DNA from: a bacterium
GTDB taxonomy: Bacteria > Auribacterota > UBA6266
Assembly: GCA_023228325.1 (NCBI GenBank)
Contig: JALOBK010000001.1
Location: 434,001 to 498,000, forward strand
Length of the DNA: 64,000 bases
Direction of reading: 5' to 3'
In this document: positions 33,801 to 42,337 of the stretch, one piece after another
Position numbering within the stretch: the stretch's first letter is position 1
Layout of the letters: every line of letters starts with the position of its first letter
Position numbers and translations under genes: made by a program
The notes under the pieces: model-generated
Database searches by the model: none
Seen by the model: only the letters and a program-made list of their open reading frames with translations
What the model was told of the DNA's origin: nothing

Positions 33801-34386
33801 TGATGAGTTTCTGAAAAAGTTTTTCGGCTTCGTCTATATCATAATTTTTCAGGTTCCATGCTCTCATCTCGTGAAGATAGGCGTCGTCCGGCTTCATCCC
33901 GATGGCTTTCAGGAATTCAGAGTCGGCTTCCCTGTATTTTCCCTCCCCGCCCAATGTCTGCGCCCTCAGGAGATGTATCTCGTACGTCTCTTTTTTCTTC
34001 TCGAGTTTATCAAGCAGGCTGTAAGCTTCGCCGTACCTCTTTTCCGCCGTGTATATCTTGGCGAGAGTCAGCATCGGCCAGTCATATTCGCTGTCAAGTT
34101 TGCTTAGAATGTAATCGCACAGGTCTTCGGATTCTTTAAAATCGCCGCGGATAAAGAGGATTTCCGCTTTCGCAGAAAGTAAAATAGGATTATTCCCGAT
34201 TATTTCCAGAGATTTATCGATTATTTCGGCGGCTTTATCTTCGTCTCCTTCCGACATCAGCTTATGATAAGCCCCGATAACCTCTTCGACACCGGAAATA
34301 TGAATGTTTCCATCGGCAAACAGAAATGAACAAAACGCGAAAATCCCAAACACCAAAATAAAAAAGACGCCTTTGTGCATTTCCAT
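30811..34386 (-). CDS. Large TPR-repeat outer-membrane protein with C-terminal beta-barrel
   Basis: The 1191-residue protein has a signal peptide (to about residue 25, LFADG), a long TPR region (about 35-880) and a C-terminal part (about 890-1191) of alternating strands with many aromatics, ending in an aromatic residue (RYFW). That end is the usual signal for a beta-barrel inserted by BAM. The layout recalls PgaA, BcsC or YaiO-type exporters that pass polysaccharide across the outer membrane. Three 177-residue units are nearly identical over 91 residues (starting near YDWPMLTLAKIYTAEKRYGEA), and a fourth (about 690-780) is diverged. Charged linkers of unlike sequence separate the units. It is the first gene of the polysaccharide operon. 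Confidence 0.88.
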   Translation of the reverse strand: MEMHKGVFFILVFGIFAFCSFLFADGNIHISGVEEVIGAYHKLMSEGDEDKAAEIIDKSLEIIGNNPILLSAKAEILFIRGDFKESEDLCDYILSKLDSEYDWPMLTLAKIYTAEKRYGEAYSLLDKLEKKKETYEIHLLRAQTLGGEGKYREADSEFLKAIGMKPDDAYLHEMRAWNLKNYDIDEAEKLFQKLIRSDPQNSRLAVVLSEIASEKELRQRKFEEKQFDEIEVEYQDELESDKGVMLLAQKADDLFQKGEYNKSEYLSKFILSKLDSEYDWPMLTLAKIYTAEKRYGEAYSLLDKLEKKKETYEIHLLRAQTLGGEGKYREADSEFLKAIGMKPDDAYLHEMRAWNLKNYDPAESQKEFEIVLELDPGNKNAGKEIINLVEINRKREIEYEKEKIENIEKKYSEELRKDNSTLLMAQAADQLFIRGDFKESEDLCDYILSKLDSEYDWPILTLAKIYTAEKRYGEAYSLLDKLEKKKETYEIHLLRAQTLGGEGKYREADSEFLKAIGMKPDDAYLHEMRAWNLKNYDPASAEAEFRRSLKLNPENLDVFIALSKQIDTEISDITGDAGDRYVLVEDKSQKVLMAERIEDELKPDKYKIVLAEEKEEQKEEGGLTRRGTYDSVEGKIDKALDSYKDDKVFLAAKADILLRKENEQDIKESEEICKYILNNIDNNYEWAMLILAKIFIKEGRISEANEIIDKIQSIRDTYEVHLLKGEVLRSRNRYKEADKEYQKAIGLNPAMPYLHEIRAWNLRNFDMEESELELKRALALSPEDPHLLMALSYHYRSRRLYKEGNMYLKKAVRKADDEEFADINRSIRNDYFSQTGTSGYHFGLPASVSFGYRYEPELSNIENMIRGLRFDKVSRNSEDLPPAQLTKGNFVESNVNLNFSNLPLIHNYFSYDRKINRKDPLVEDIELINRTELEHTFPDTFMGDITVFPYFKYAYLHGSNFSIDKIFQSDFRIDIYNFGIRALPAWIFEDIGVKLETEYVFGVGDYRDDPDHFRSHQLRARLLKEFPDKSYFFCDGEVYYSIQGPDYPNYDYRYKGVLFFDKNINNEKLRIFAELEAVYHLDTIKTGPDIDTIIIKPRAGIKFKLNDIFSLRASGSYFHCPGYDTFDYWELRGEFVYKDFVRNEQVIEGREINFQNPVEFIIGYKADIFHRFPRSRDKNLTTVYCESRYFW
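32777..33049 (-). repeat. TPR core repeat, copy 1
   Basis: This 273-bp core recurs at 33308-33580 and 33839-34111 with a period of exactly 531 bp (177 codons). It differs from the others by one base I could find, changing Met to Ile. Identity with copy 3 goes on to about 33090, whereas copy 2 diverges after the core. Confidence 0.9.
33308..33580 (-). repeat. TPR core repeat, copy 2
   Basis: Middle copy of the 273-bp core. Left of it (lower coordinates) a short tract including GCCGGGTCA is also shared with copy 1. Confidence 0.9.
33839..34111 (-). repeat. TPR core repeat, copy 3
   Basis: Copy nearest the N-terminus. It shares an extra 40 or so bases past the core with copy 1 but not with copy 2, a patchwork that suggests gene conversion. 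Confidence 0.9.
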
Positions 34387-34421
34387 TATATATCCGCTTT
34401 CTCACCGATTTTTAATTCGAT

Positions 34422-34451
34422 ATTGTATCACAACGGATAAATCGTATTCAA
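34422..34451 (-). promoter_or_regulatory. Sigma-70 promoter of the polysaccharide operon
   Basis: On the minus strand TTGAAT (34451-34446) and TACAAT (34427-34422) are 18 bases apart; the -10 matches 5 of 6 positions. It lies about 36 bases before the TPR gene ATG. Confidence 0.5.
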
Positions 34452-34488
34452 TCTTTGTTCCGTGGATAGCGAGAATAGGGGCAAGGTA

Positions 34489-35226
34489 TTATTTGAAAAG
34501 ACCGGCCGCGCGGTCCGCCAGCCGTAAAGATTCGTTATCTCCGATATCAAACCATTTTCCCTTAAAAACATACCCGTAGACTTCTATCTTTTTATAAAGC
34601 CACTGATTAAAAAAACCGGGGGCGTCAGGATTGCCGCCGGCATCAAGATAATCAGTTATCATCGGTAATACACCGCCGGGATAATAATAAATGCACATCG
34701 AGATCAAAGTAGTTTCCGGGTTTGCCGGTTTTTCCTCAAATCTGACTATTTTGCGTTCCTTATCCAGAGTAACAGACGCATATTTCGCCGCCAACTCTTT
34801 GTCTCTCACATCATAAAGGCATATTGCGGCGCCTTTTGATTTTGCGAATGAAACAAAGTCCGCCAGATCCAAATCAAACAGATTATCCCCTCCGATAACC
34901 AGAAGGTCGTTTTTTATCTGAAATTTATCGATGGTCAGGCGGATATCCCCGATTGCGCCAAGTTTTCCGCCGTCTTTTTCCGATTTATCATTTAATATTT
35001 TGATGGGAGTCCGGGAAGGGCTGTTTTCGGCCCAATGGATAAAATCGCCATTGAACTTATTATTACAAACAACGTTTATTCTCTTTAAACCGTCAATCTT
35101 ATTAACATTATCAACTATATAGTCTATTATACGCTTGCCGCCCACCTTAAGAAGCGGTTTAGCCCTGTTTAATGTGAGAGGATACAATCTCGTAGCATAT
35201 CCGGCGGCTAAAATTAAAACTTCCAT
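34489..35226 (-). CDS. Sugar nucleotidyltransferase (NDP-sugar pyrophosphorylase)
   Basis: The 245-residue protein is a single nucleotidyltransferase domain: LILAAGYATRLYPLTLNRAKPLL at the N-terminus with the nucleotide-binding loop and catalytic Lys, a metal-binding LVIGGDNLFD, and VRFEEKPANPET. It activates a sugar-1-phosphate to an NDP-sugar; the exact sugar (glucose, mannose or another) cannot be told. GAGGA precedes the ATG by six bases. It lies 30 bases after ackA and 102 bases before the TPR gene, which has its own promoter. A precursor supplier for the polysaccharide locus is likely. Confidence 0.9.
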   Translation of the reverse strand: MEVLILAAGYATRLYPLTLNRAKPLLKVGGKRIIDYIVDNVNKIDGLKRINVVCNNKFNGDFIHWAENSPSRTPIKILNDKSEKDGGKLGAIGDIRLTIDKFQIKNDLLVIGGDNLFDLDLADFVSFAKSKGAAICLYDVRDKELAAKYASVTLDKERKIVRFEEKPANPETTLISMCIYYYPGGVLPMITDYLDAGGNPDAPGFFNQWLYKKIEVYGYVFKGKWFDIGDNESLRLADRAAGLFK

Positions 35227-35256
35227 TGATAGTCCTCATTATTCAAAACATAGATA

Positions 35257-36468
35257 TTACCGGCTTATAAAACCCGATTCCTGTAATACATGGAGCGTAT
35301 CCTGCGCAATTTTCAAGTCTTCATGTGTGGGGATAACCATTATTCGAGAATTGGATTTATCAGCGCTGACCACCATTTCATTCTTCTCATTTTTGCTTAC
35401 ATCCAGTTCATAGCCCAATGGTTCCAGCCCGCTGCATACTTTTTCCCGCACTACAGGCACATTTTCTCCTATGCCGGCAGTAAAAACCAACGCTTCGACT
35501 TTGCCGATTACAGCAGTATACGCGCCTATATATTTTTTAATCCTGTAGCAAAATACATCAAGCGCCGCTTCCGCTTTCTTATTGCCGTCTTTAACAGCCT
35601 TTAATATATCCCTCATATCGCTTGTTCCTATCTCAGCCAATCCCAGCAACCCGCTTTTCTTATTCAATAATCGGTCAATTTCATCTCTGGAATACCCTTT
35701 ATGTTCCATCAGATGAAAAACTATCGCAGGATCGATATCACCGCACCTGGTTCCCATAACCAAACCTTCAAGGGGAGTAAAACCCATACTTGTATCAATT
35801 GATTTGCCGTCTTTAACCGCGGTTACGCTGCATCCGTTGCCGAGGTGCACCGAAATTATATTGACGCCATTTTTACTCTCGGGCAACAATTCTGCGCATT
35901 TACCCGCAATAAACCTGTGGGATGTGCCGTGGAAACCATATCTCCTTATCCCTTCGTTTTCATATAATTCAATGGGCAAACCGTATAAAAAAGCGTGTTT
36001 CGGTATGCTCTGATGAAAAGCGGTATCAAAAACACCGACCTGTTTTATCCCGGGAAACATCTCTTCGCAAGCTACAATCCCCATAAAATTAGGCGGATTA
36101 TGCAGCGGCGCCAGTTCAAAACAGTTTTTTATAATTCTTTTTATCTCCTGATCTATAAGAACAGGTTTTGATATAAATTCGCCGCCGTGCACTACACGAT
36201 GGCCTATTGCCTGAATTTCATTCTTCGACTTTATAACTCCGTGTTTCTTATGCAACAGAAATTTTACCGTCTCGGCAAGCGCGTTTTTATAATCACTGCC
36301 TTTTACGGATTCCTTTATTTCTTCCTGTCCGTATTTTTTATATTTACATGTAGAGCCTTCCTGCCCGATCCTCTCGATTATACCTTCTGCAAGGACCTTA
36401 TGCTCAACCATTTCAAAAATGGAAAATTTCAAGGAAGAACTGCCCGCATTAATCACTAAAATATTCAT
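35257..36468 (-). CDS. ackA: Acetate kinase
   Basis: I start at the ATG at 36468 (MNILVINAGSSSLKFSIF), with GAGGG five bases upstream. The 403-residue length is normal for AckA. Family motifs are NAGSSSLKFS, VGHRVVHGG, FDTAFHQSIP with the catalytic aspartate, HLGNGCSVTAVKDGKSIDTSMGFTPLEGL-type residues, and FTAGIGEN. It interconverts acetyl phosphate plus ADP and acetate plus ATP. No phosphotransacetylase gene is next to it. The upstream gene is an NtrC-type response regulator; acetyl phosphate can in general phosphorylate such regulators, but no link is shown. Confidence 0.96.
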   Translation of the reverse strand: MNILVINAGSSSLKFSIFEMVEHKVLAEGIIERIGQEGSTCKYKKYGQEEIKESVKGSDYKNALAETVKFLLHKKHGVIKSKNEIQAIGHRVVHGGEFISKPVLIDQEIKRIIKNCFELAPLHNPPNFMGIVACEEMFPGIKQVGVFDTAFHQSIPKHAFLYGLPIELYENEGIRRYGFHGTSHRFIAGKCAELLPESKNGVNIISVHLGNGCSVTAVKDGKSIDTSMGFTPLEGLVMGTRCGDIDPAIVFHLMEHKGYSRDEIDRLLNKKSGLLGLAEIGTSDMRDILKAVKDGNKKAEAALDVFCYRIKKYIGAYTAVIGKVEALVFTAGIGENVPVVREKVCSGLEPLGYELDVSKNEKNEMVVSADKSNSRIMVIPTHEDLKIAQDTLHVLQESGFISR

Positions 36469-36537
36469 GATAACCCTCTTAATAAACCGTATTTGCCAAC
36501 CGGATAAAAACAAAGAATATAACAAAATGAAATTACA

Positions 36538-37890
36538 TTAAAGGTTTTTTTCATTTTCAATGTTATGTTCTTTCATCTTTTCCCATAATGATTTTCTGCT
36601 GATACCAAGTATTTTCGCCGCAAGAGATTTTTTTCCGCCGGCTTTCTTCAAAACCTCCGCTATATGCCTCGCCGAAAGCTTCTCGACGTAATCCCTGAGT
36701 TTCAGATTATCCGCAATTCCGTATAAGGCGTCTTTTTTCTGCGACAGGAACAGGTGCTCCTCTTTCAGCCTTTTGTTTTCTCCCGACAACGCGATTGCCC
36801 TTTCGATTGCATTTTCAAGCTCCCTCACGTTTCCGGGCCAGCTATAAGTCATCATCTTTTCAAGAATCCGGGGCTCTATACTGTAATCCACTCCTCTGCC
36901 GTACATCTTTATAAAATGTTCCGCCAAAAATTTTATATCCTGCATATGGTCTCTCAGAGGAGGGATGAATATAGGGATCACATTCAAACGATAATATAAA
37001 TCCTCCCGGAAAAAACCCTTTTCAACTAATTTCCCGAGATCTTTCTTGGTAGCGGCAATGATTCTTATGTCTATATGCACGGTTTCCGTGCCTCCCAGCC
37101 TTTCAAAACACCTTTCCTGAAGGACCCTGAGAAGCTTAACCTGAATTTTCGGGCTTATATCATCGATATCATCAAGAAATATCGTGCCTCCGTCCGCCTG
37201 TTCAAACCTCCCTATTTTTTTTGCTTTTGCATCCGTATACGCGCCCTTCTCATGTCCGAATAATTCATCTTCAAGAAGTGTTTCGGGAAAAACAGCACAG
37301 CTCAGCTTAACAAGCGTTTTTCTTTTTCTTAAGCTTTTCGCATGTATAAGATTTGCCACGAGTTCCTTGCCTGTACCCGATTCACCGCACAGCAAAACAG
37401 ATGAATCCGCCGGAGCGACCGTTTCAATCAGGTTAAAAATCTCTTTCATTTCCCGGCTGCGGCCTACCAGATTGCCAAATCCGGCATCTCCCGATATTTG
37501 TTGCTTTAATTTAAAGTTTTCGACCTTCAGTTCATGCAATTCCTCTATCTTTTTTACTTTCAGGATTACTTCTTCGTTCATAAACGGTTTTACAATATAA
37601 TCATTCGCGCCCAACTTCATAGCCTGCACAGCCTGTTCAACATCTCCAAACGCCGTAATCAGTATCACCTCCGTCTCGGGCATTTCATCTTTAATGTATT
37701 TAAGCAAAGATATACCGTTCATACCGGGCATGCGGATATCGGAAATTACACAGTCGAATTTCCGTTCTTTGAGCATATTAACGGCTTCATTCCCGTTTTC
37801 AACGGCAAAGACCGAAAATCCCGATTCTTCAAGGCTGTCTTTCAGCGTCAGCCTTATGCCCTGTTCATCATCAGCTATAAGAATTTTCAC
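36538..37890 (-). CDS. NtrC-family sigma-54 response regulator
   Basis: The 450-residue protein has a receiver domain (about 1-120; phosphoacceptor Asp in CVISDIRMPG, Thr in LITAFG, Lys in IVKPF), an AAA+ domain (about 145-375; Walker A GESGTGKE) and a Fis-like helix-turn-helix (about 410-445, SLAAKILGISRKSLWEKMKE). The sigma-54 contact loop reads GAYTDA instead of GAFTGA. The threonine is kept, so it probably still works with sigma-54. The GTG start overlaps the kinase stop (GTGA). Lying next to pilus motor genes, the pair may resemble PilS/PilR. Confidence 0.92.
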   Translation of the reverse strand: MKILIADDEQGIRLTLKDSLEESGFSVFAVENGNEAVNMLKERKFDCVISDIRMPGMNGISLLKYIKDEMPETEVILITAFGDVEQAVQAMKLGANDYIVKPFMNEEVILKVKKIEELHELKVENFKLKQQISGDAGFGNLVGRSREMKEIFNLIETVAPADSSVLLCGESGTGKELVANLIHAKSLRKRKTLVKLSCAVFPETLLEDELFGHEKGAYTDAKAKKIGRFEQADGGTIFLDDIDDISPKIQVKLLRVLQERCFERLGGTETVHIDIRIIAATKKDLGKLVEKGFFREDLYYRLNVIPIFIPPLRDHMQDIKFLAEHFIKMYGRGVDYSIEPRILEKMMTYSWPGNVRELENAIERAIALSGENKRLKEEHLFLSQKKDALYGIADNLKLRDYVEKLSARHIAEVLKKAGGKKSLAAKILGISRKSLWEKMKEHNIENEKNL

Positions 37891-39245
37891 GCGTTATCTC
37901 CGGCAGAAGGAAATTTAATCACAAATTCCGTCCCGTAATCTTTTTTGCTCCTGACATCAATCATACCGTTATGATTTCTGATTATGTTATGTGTGATAGA
38001 CAATCCAAGGCCTATTCCCCGGCCTGAGATCTTAGATGTATAGAAAAGGTCGAATATCTTAGGCAGTTCAACATCGTCTATTCCGCAGCCGTTATCCTTA
38101 ATTTTCACAATCACAAAACCGTTTTCCGTTTCAGTGCTTATCTCTATTTTCCCCCCTTCGGAAACCGCGTCAACCGCATTAAGCAGGAGGTTAAGGAAGG
38201 CCTGCTGCAAATCGGACATATCGCCCGTAATTTTAGCACCTGAAATTTTAAACTTTGTTTTAACTTCAACCTGTTTCTCTTCTATCTTGTGCTCTATAAA
38301 AGCCAGCGATCTTTCCAATGCTTCGTTAATATTTACAGGCGCCGCGCTTGTTTTGCTCTGAGAAAATTCAAACCTTAAAATTTTTCTTACAGTATCGCGT
38401 ATTTTCTGCAATCCGCTGTAAACCATATCCAGATATTCAATCTCCTTTGATGAAAGGTCCTGCTGTTTTCTCAATTGGGCAACAGCATTTATCATGCCCC
38501 CGAGAGGATTATTAATTTCATGGGCTATACCGGCTGCAAGCTGCCCGGTCGCGGCCAGCCTTTGAGCAATAATCATCTGCCTTTCTTTTTTATCAACTTC
38601 ATTGTGAAGGCTTTCAAGCTTATTTTGATTTATATCCTTAAGGTTCTGCAGCTCAGTCGTCATCTTATTAAAAACGTTTATAAACGATGATATTTCATCT
38701 TGCCCCTTAAAAATTTCTATTGTTTTGCCGTAATCCTCTCTGGATATGCTTTCCAGCCGTTCTCGAAGGCGTTCAAGAGGCCTCAATATAAAACCTGAAA
38801 TCATCATATACGCGGCCCATGATATTACAAGCATGCTCAATATAAAAATCAGTATTGAAAAATTAAAAGTGTTTGCTATTATTTTGCCCGTGAAAGGTTC
38901 CCTGTCTATGCCGGCGGAAATAAACAACGAGTTTTTATTATTCGAAACATAGATATCGCTGCCAGGCCTTATCAGGCTATTTTCCTTTTCGCTGACATTC
39001 ACATTTACTATATAAGGGAACTTCTCGGACAGGGAAGCGAGTTTCTGATTCGCGGCATCGGGAAGGTTTATATCCGATACATTTAATCTGATGATTTCTT
39101 CCGCAAGACCGCTAAAATCCGAAACCGTGTTCCTCTCTATGATAAGCGCCTTTGTATAGAGGGCTGTGAAATAGGCAATGAACAAACCGCAAATAAGCAC
39201 CATAAAAGCAAAGATAACAATTATAAACTTCTGTTTCAGGCTCAT
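37887..39245 (-). CDS. Sensor histidine kinase (NtrB/PilS type)
   Basis: I prefer the ATG at 39245 (MSLKQKFIIVIFAFMVLICG), which opens straight into the first membrane segment; a TTG 36 bases upstream is possible and neither has a strong ribosome-binding site. The product has about 452 residues: membrane segment, a periplasmic sensor domain (about 35-130), a second membrane segment, HAMP (about 155-210), HisKA with IAHEINNPLGG as phosphoacceptor site, and HATPase with LLLNAVDAVSEG, KDNGCGID and GRGIGLGLSITH. It should phosphorylate the response regulator encoded next. The input signal is unknown. Confidence 0.92.
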   Translation of the reverse strand: MSLKQKFIIVIFAFMVLICGLFIAYFTALYTKALIIERNTVSDFSGLAEEIIRLNVSDINLPDAANQKLASLSEKFPYIVNVNVSEKENSLIRPGSDIYVSNNKNSLFISAGIDREPFTGKIIANTFNFSILIFILSMLVISWAAYMMISGFILRPLERLRERLESISREDYGKTIEIFKGQDEISSFINVFNKMTTELQNLKDINQNKLESLHNEVDKKERQMIIAQRLAATGQLAAGIAHEINNPLGGMINAVAQLRKQQDLSSKEIEYLDMVYSGLQKIRDTVRKILRFEFSQSKTSAAPVNINEALERSLAFIEHKIEEKQVEVKTKFKISGAKITGDMSDLQQAFLNLLLNAVDAVSEGGKIEISTETENGFVIVKIKDNGCGIDDVELPKIFDLFYTSKISGRGIGLGLSITHNIIRNHNGMIDVRSKKDYGTEFVIKFPSAGDNA

Positions 39246-39348
39246 GGAATAGAAGACCCCGAGAAGCAAATACCAAAACAAGAGGATTCAGGAATAAGCT
39301 TTCTCGTTTTGTGCCCGCCTCTTTTATAAGTATCAAAAACCTGTTTTG

Positions 39349-40602
39349 CTATCCTGAAAGCTTCTGGATTAAAGCAATTAAAGGTAAAAACAGAGCTATG
39401 ACAATAAAACCGACTATCACGGCCAATGAGACAATCAGCACAGGTTCCAAAAGAGAAGTCAACCCGGCAACCGCATTATCAACATCCTCATCATAATTGT
39501 CGGCTATTTTTATCAACATTTCCGCAAGTTCACCTGTTTCTTCGCCGACGTCTATCATACTTACGACAACAGGCGGGAAAACTTTACTCTGCTTCAGCGG
39601 TTCTACTATCGATTCTCCTTCCCTGATGCTGTCATGGACACTTTCGACAGCCGTTGATATCACTTCATTACCGACAGTATCTTTTACTATCGACAGCGCC
39701 TGCAGAATGGGAACTCCGCTCGTAATCAGCGTGCCGAGTGTTCTGGTAAACCGCGCAATCGCGACTTTCCTCACCAGCGACCCGAAAACCGGAGCATTGA
39801 GTTTCAGAGAGTCCATGGCAAACTTTCCTTTTTTGGTTTTCGCGATTAATTTTATCGAAACTACTATTCCCGCAATGGCTATAATAGGGACATACCAGTT
39901 CTCAATGCAAAAATCACTGGCATTAATCAAAAATTGTGTAACAGGCGGTAGCTCAAGTTTCATATCCTTAAACATATCTCCGAACTTGGGCACGATAAAA
40001 GCCATAAGGAAAGCCAATACGCCAAGAGCCACTATTATAACGAAAGCGGGATATATCATAGCCGATTTGACCTTAGCCTTCAGTTTTTCGCTTTTCTCCA
40101 TAAAATCGGCAACCCTGTTCAGAACAAGCTCGAGAACTCCTCCCGCTTCGCCCGCTTTTACCATATTTACGAATAACTTTGAAAAAATCTTCGGATAATG
40201 AGCCAGCGCTTCGGAAAAGGTGCTGCCCCCTTCAACCATATCCGAAAGTTCGTTTACGGTTCTCTTCAATGTCGCGTTCTTCTCCTGACTCTTCAATACA
40301 TTAAGACACCTTAAGAGCGGAAGCCCGGCATCAATCAATGTCGCAAGCTGTCTTGTGAACATAGCAAGATTTTTGCTTTTTACACCGCCGCCGAGAAAAC
40401 TGAGTTCCATCTGCATAAAACTTTTCTTTCCCTGCTGAGGAGAACCCATCACCGGTTTTTTTGCATCCTGCTGTGTAACTTTAGTGGGAAATAAACCTTT
40501 ATCTCTTAATTTCGCGATAGCATCATTGACATTGCTCGCATCAATTGTCCCGTGAATCTCTTTCCCCTTGGAATCCATGGCATTATAATTAAACATTCCC
40601 AT
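39349..40602 (-). CDS. pilC: Type IV pilus / type II secretion inner-membrane platform protein
   Basis: The 417-residue protein has two GspF/PilC domains (about 75-200 and 275-400) and three membrane segments. Recognisable pieces are FTRQLATLIDAGLPLLRCL in the first domain and its counterpart FTRTLGTLITSGVPILQAL in the second, then VVSMIDVGEETGELAEML. The N-terminal region (MGMFNYNAMDSKGKEIHG) is typical. PilC is the membrane platform on which PilB and PilT act to assemble or retract pilin. GGAGG lies eight bases before the ATG. It is the last gene of the pilus operon. Confidence 0.95.
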   Translation of the reverse strand: MGMFNYNAMDSKGKEIHGTIDASNVNDAIAKLRDKGLFPTKVTQQDAKKPVMGSPQQGKKSFMQMELSFLGGGVKSKNLAMFTRQLATLIDAGLPLLRCLNVLKSQEKNATLKRTVNELSDMVEGGSTFSEALAHYPKIFSKLFVNMVKAGEAGGVLELVLNRVADFMEKSEKLKAKVKSAMIYPAFVIIVALGVLAFLMAFIVPKFGDMFKDMKLELPPVTQFLINASDFCIENWYVPIIAIAGIVVSIKLIAKTKKGKFAMDSLKLNAPVFGSLVRKVAIARFTRTLGTLITSGVPILQALSIVKDTVGNEVISTAVESVHDSIREGESIVEPLKQSKVFPPVVVSMIDVGEETGELAEMLIKIADNYDEDVDNAVAGLTSLLEPVLIVSLAVIVGFIVIALFLPLIALIQKLSG

Positions 40603-40622
40603 ATCGTTATCCTCCGAAGGAT

Positions 40623-42329
40623 TTAACTGATTTCAGTCCACAAAGCCACTTCTTCTATGGTCGTGTCCCCGTCAAACAATTTTATCATGGCATCTTCATG
40701 CAAAGTCCTCATTCCGAGTTCTTTCGCTTTTTCTTTTATTGCCACCGCGGGGGCTTTTTCCATAATAAGTTCCCTTATTTCATCCGTTATGATAAGAAGC
40801 TCAAATATCCCCGCTCTACCCTTATATCCGGTATTGTTGCAGTTATCACAACCTTTACCGAAATAGAATTTTTTCCCTTTTACTTCATCGGGAGTCAATC
40901 CCACCTGTATAAGCATCTCTTCAGTCGGTTCAAACTCGGTTTTACATTTCGTACAAGTCGTTCTTACCAGCCGCTGCGCAAGAATCGCCTGGAGCGTCGA
41001 CGTTATAAGGAACGGTTCAACATTCATATCTATCAGCCTGGTAATACTTCCTGACGCATCGTTGGTATGGAGCGTGCTGAAGACCAAATGTCCTGTCAGG
41101 GACGCCTGGATAGCAATTTCCGCCGTTTCAAGGTCGCGGATTTCCCCAACCATTATTTTATCGGGGTCCTGCCTCAATATGCTCCTGAGACAGCGGGCAA
41201 AGGTCAATCCTATTTCTTCTCTTATGGCTACCTGGATAATACCTTCTATATCATATTCAACGGGATCTTCCGTTGTTATAAGTTTTTCTTCTATCTTGTT
41301 TATTTTCCGGAGGCAGGAATATAACGTGGTTGTTTTCCCCGAACCTGTCGGACCTGTTACTATAACAATACCGTTTGGTTTGATTATCAAATCTTCAATA
41401 ATTTTCATGGTGTCTTCTTTGAGTCCAAGCGCCTCGAGGTCAAGCTGGACATTGCTTCTGTCAAGAACTCTCATAACGACACTTTCGCCGAATTGCGTCG
41501 GAAGCGTGGAAATTCTCAAATCAACATTTCTTCCGCTTATATTCAACTGTATCCTGCCGTCCTGGGGAAGCCGCCTTTCCGCAATGTCAAGGTTCGCCAT
41601 AACTTTTATTCTTGAGGTTATGGCCAGCGCCAGATGTTTAGGGGGCGGAACCATCTCATACAAAACTCCGTCTATCCTATAACGTATTTTAAATTCATCC
41701 TCGAAAGGTTCAAAATGGATATCGCTCGCCCTGTCTTTAATAGCCTGAATTAAAACAAGATTGAGGAGCCTTACTACGGGCGCTTCGCTCGCCAGTTCTT
41801 TCAGGCTTGTAAGGTCCATATTCTCCGAATCTTCAACCGAACCTGAAGGCATTTCTTCTTCTATCTCTTCCAAAAGTTCCGTAAATGTCTCGGTCTCATC
41901 TCCATAATATTTTTTAATAGCATCCTCTATATCCTGTTTGTTGCTGATAGCGCCTTTTATATCCATATCAATCATAAATCTCAAGTCATCAAGCATATTG
42001 GGATTGAGAGGATCCGCCATAGCAATAATCAAAGTATTGCCTCTTAATTCACAGGGTAAAATTTCATACAGCCTCGCCATATTTGAAGGAATCTTATCTA
42101 TAACTTCTTTGGGGATCTCGGCTTTTTTTAAGTTAACTGTTTCCATGCCGAGTTCCTGGCCGAGAGCCATTATAATATCTTCTTCCGAAACATACCCGAA
42201 ATCAACAAGAACATGTCCGAGCAGCCTGCCGGTACGCTCATGTTCATCTTTGGCTTCTCCAAGCTGTTCCTTTGTAATAAGCCCTCTCTCAACCAAGAGC
42301 TGTCCTAAAAAAATACTGTCGGTGGTCAT
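40623..42329 (-). CDS. pilB: Type IV pilus assembly / type II secretion ATPase (second copy)
   Basis: The 568-residue protein has an MshEN-type N-terminal domain (about 1-150), then an ATPase with Walker A GPTGSGKTTTLYSCL, Asp box LITTEDPVEYDI, Walker B RSILRQDPDKIMVGEIRD and His box TGHLVFSTLHTND. A tetracysteine zinc site (CTKC ... CDNCNNTG) is present. It powers pilus extension or pseudopilus assembly. It is clearly a paralogue of 43429-45132 with the same layout, so two assembly ATPases share one operon with PilT and PilC. Which one serves pili and which, if either, a secretion system cannot be settled here. Confidence 0.94.
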   Translation of the reverse strand: MTTDSIFLGQLLVERGLITKEQLGEAKDEHERTGRLLGHVLVDFGYVSEEDIIMALGQELGMETVNLKKAEIPKEVIDKIPSNMARLYEILPCELRGNTLIIAMADPLNPNMLDDLRFMIDMDIKGAISNKQDIEDAIKKYYGDETETFTELLEEIEEEMPSGSVEDSENMDLTSLKELASEAPVVRLLNLVLIQAIKDRASDIHFEPFEDEFKIRYRIDGVLYEMVPPPKHLALAITSRIKVMANLDIAERRLPQDGRIQLNISGRNVDLRISTLPTQFGESVVMRVLDRSNVQLDLEALGLKEDTMKIIEDLIIKPNGIVIVTGPTGSGKTTTLYSCLRKINKIEEKLITTEDPVEYDIEGIIQVAIREEIGLTFARCLRSILRQDPDKIMVGEIRDLETAEIAIQASLTGHLVFSTLHTNDASGSITRLIDMNVEPFLITSTLQAILAQRLVRTTCTKCKTEFEPTEEMLIQVGLTPDEVKGKKFYFGKGCDNCNNTGYKGRAGIFELLIITDEIRELIMEKAPAVAIKEKAKELGMRTLHEDAMIKLFDGDTTIEEVALWTEIS

Positions 42330-42337
42330 CCTGTGTC

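Noticed and set aside
32777..34111. Regular repeats considered as CRISPR
   Set aside because: The 531-bp period equals 177 codons inside one open reading frame with TPR motifs; no short repeat-spacer structure exists.
39497..40198. 233-residue plus-strand frame
   Set aside because: It is the shadow of pilC, whose domains are clear on the other strand.
41062..41682. 206-residue plus-strand frame
   Set aside because: It is the shadow of the second pilB gene.
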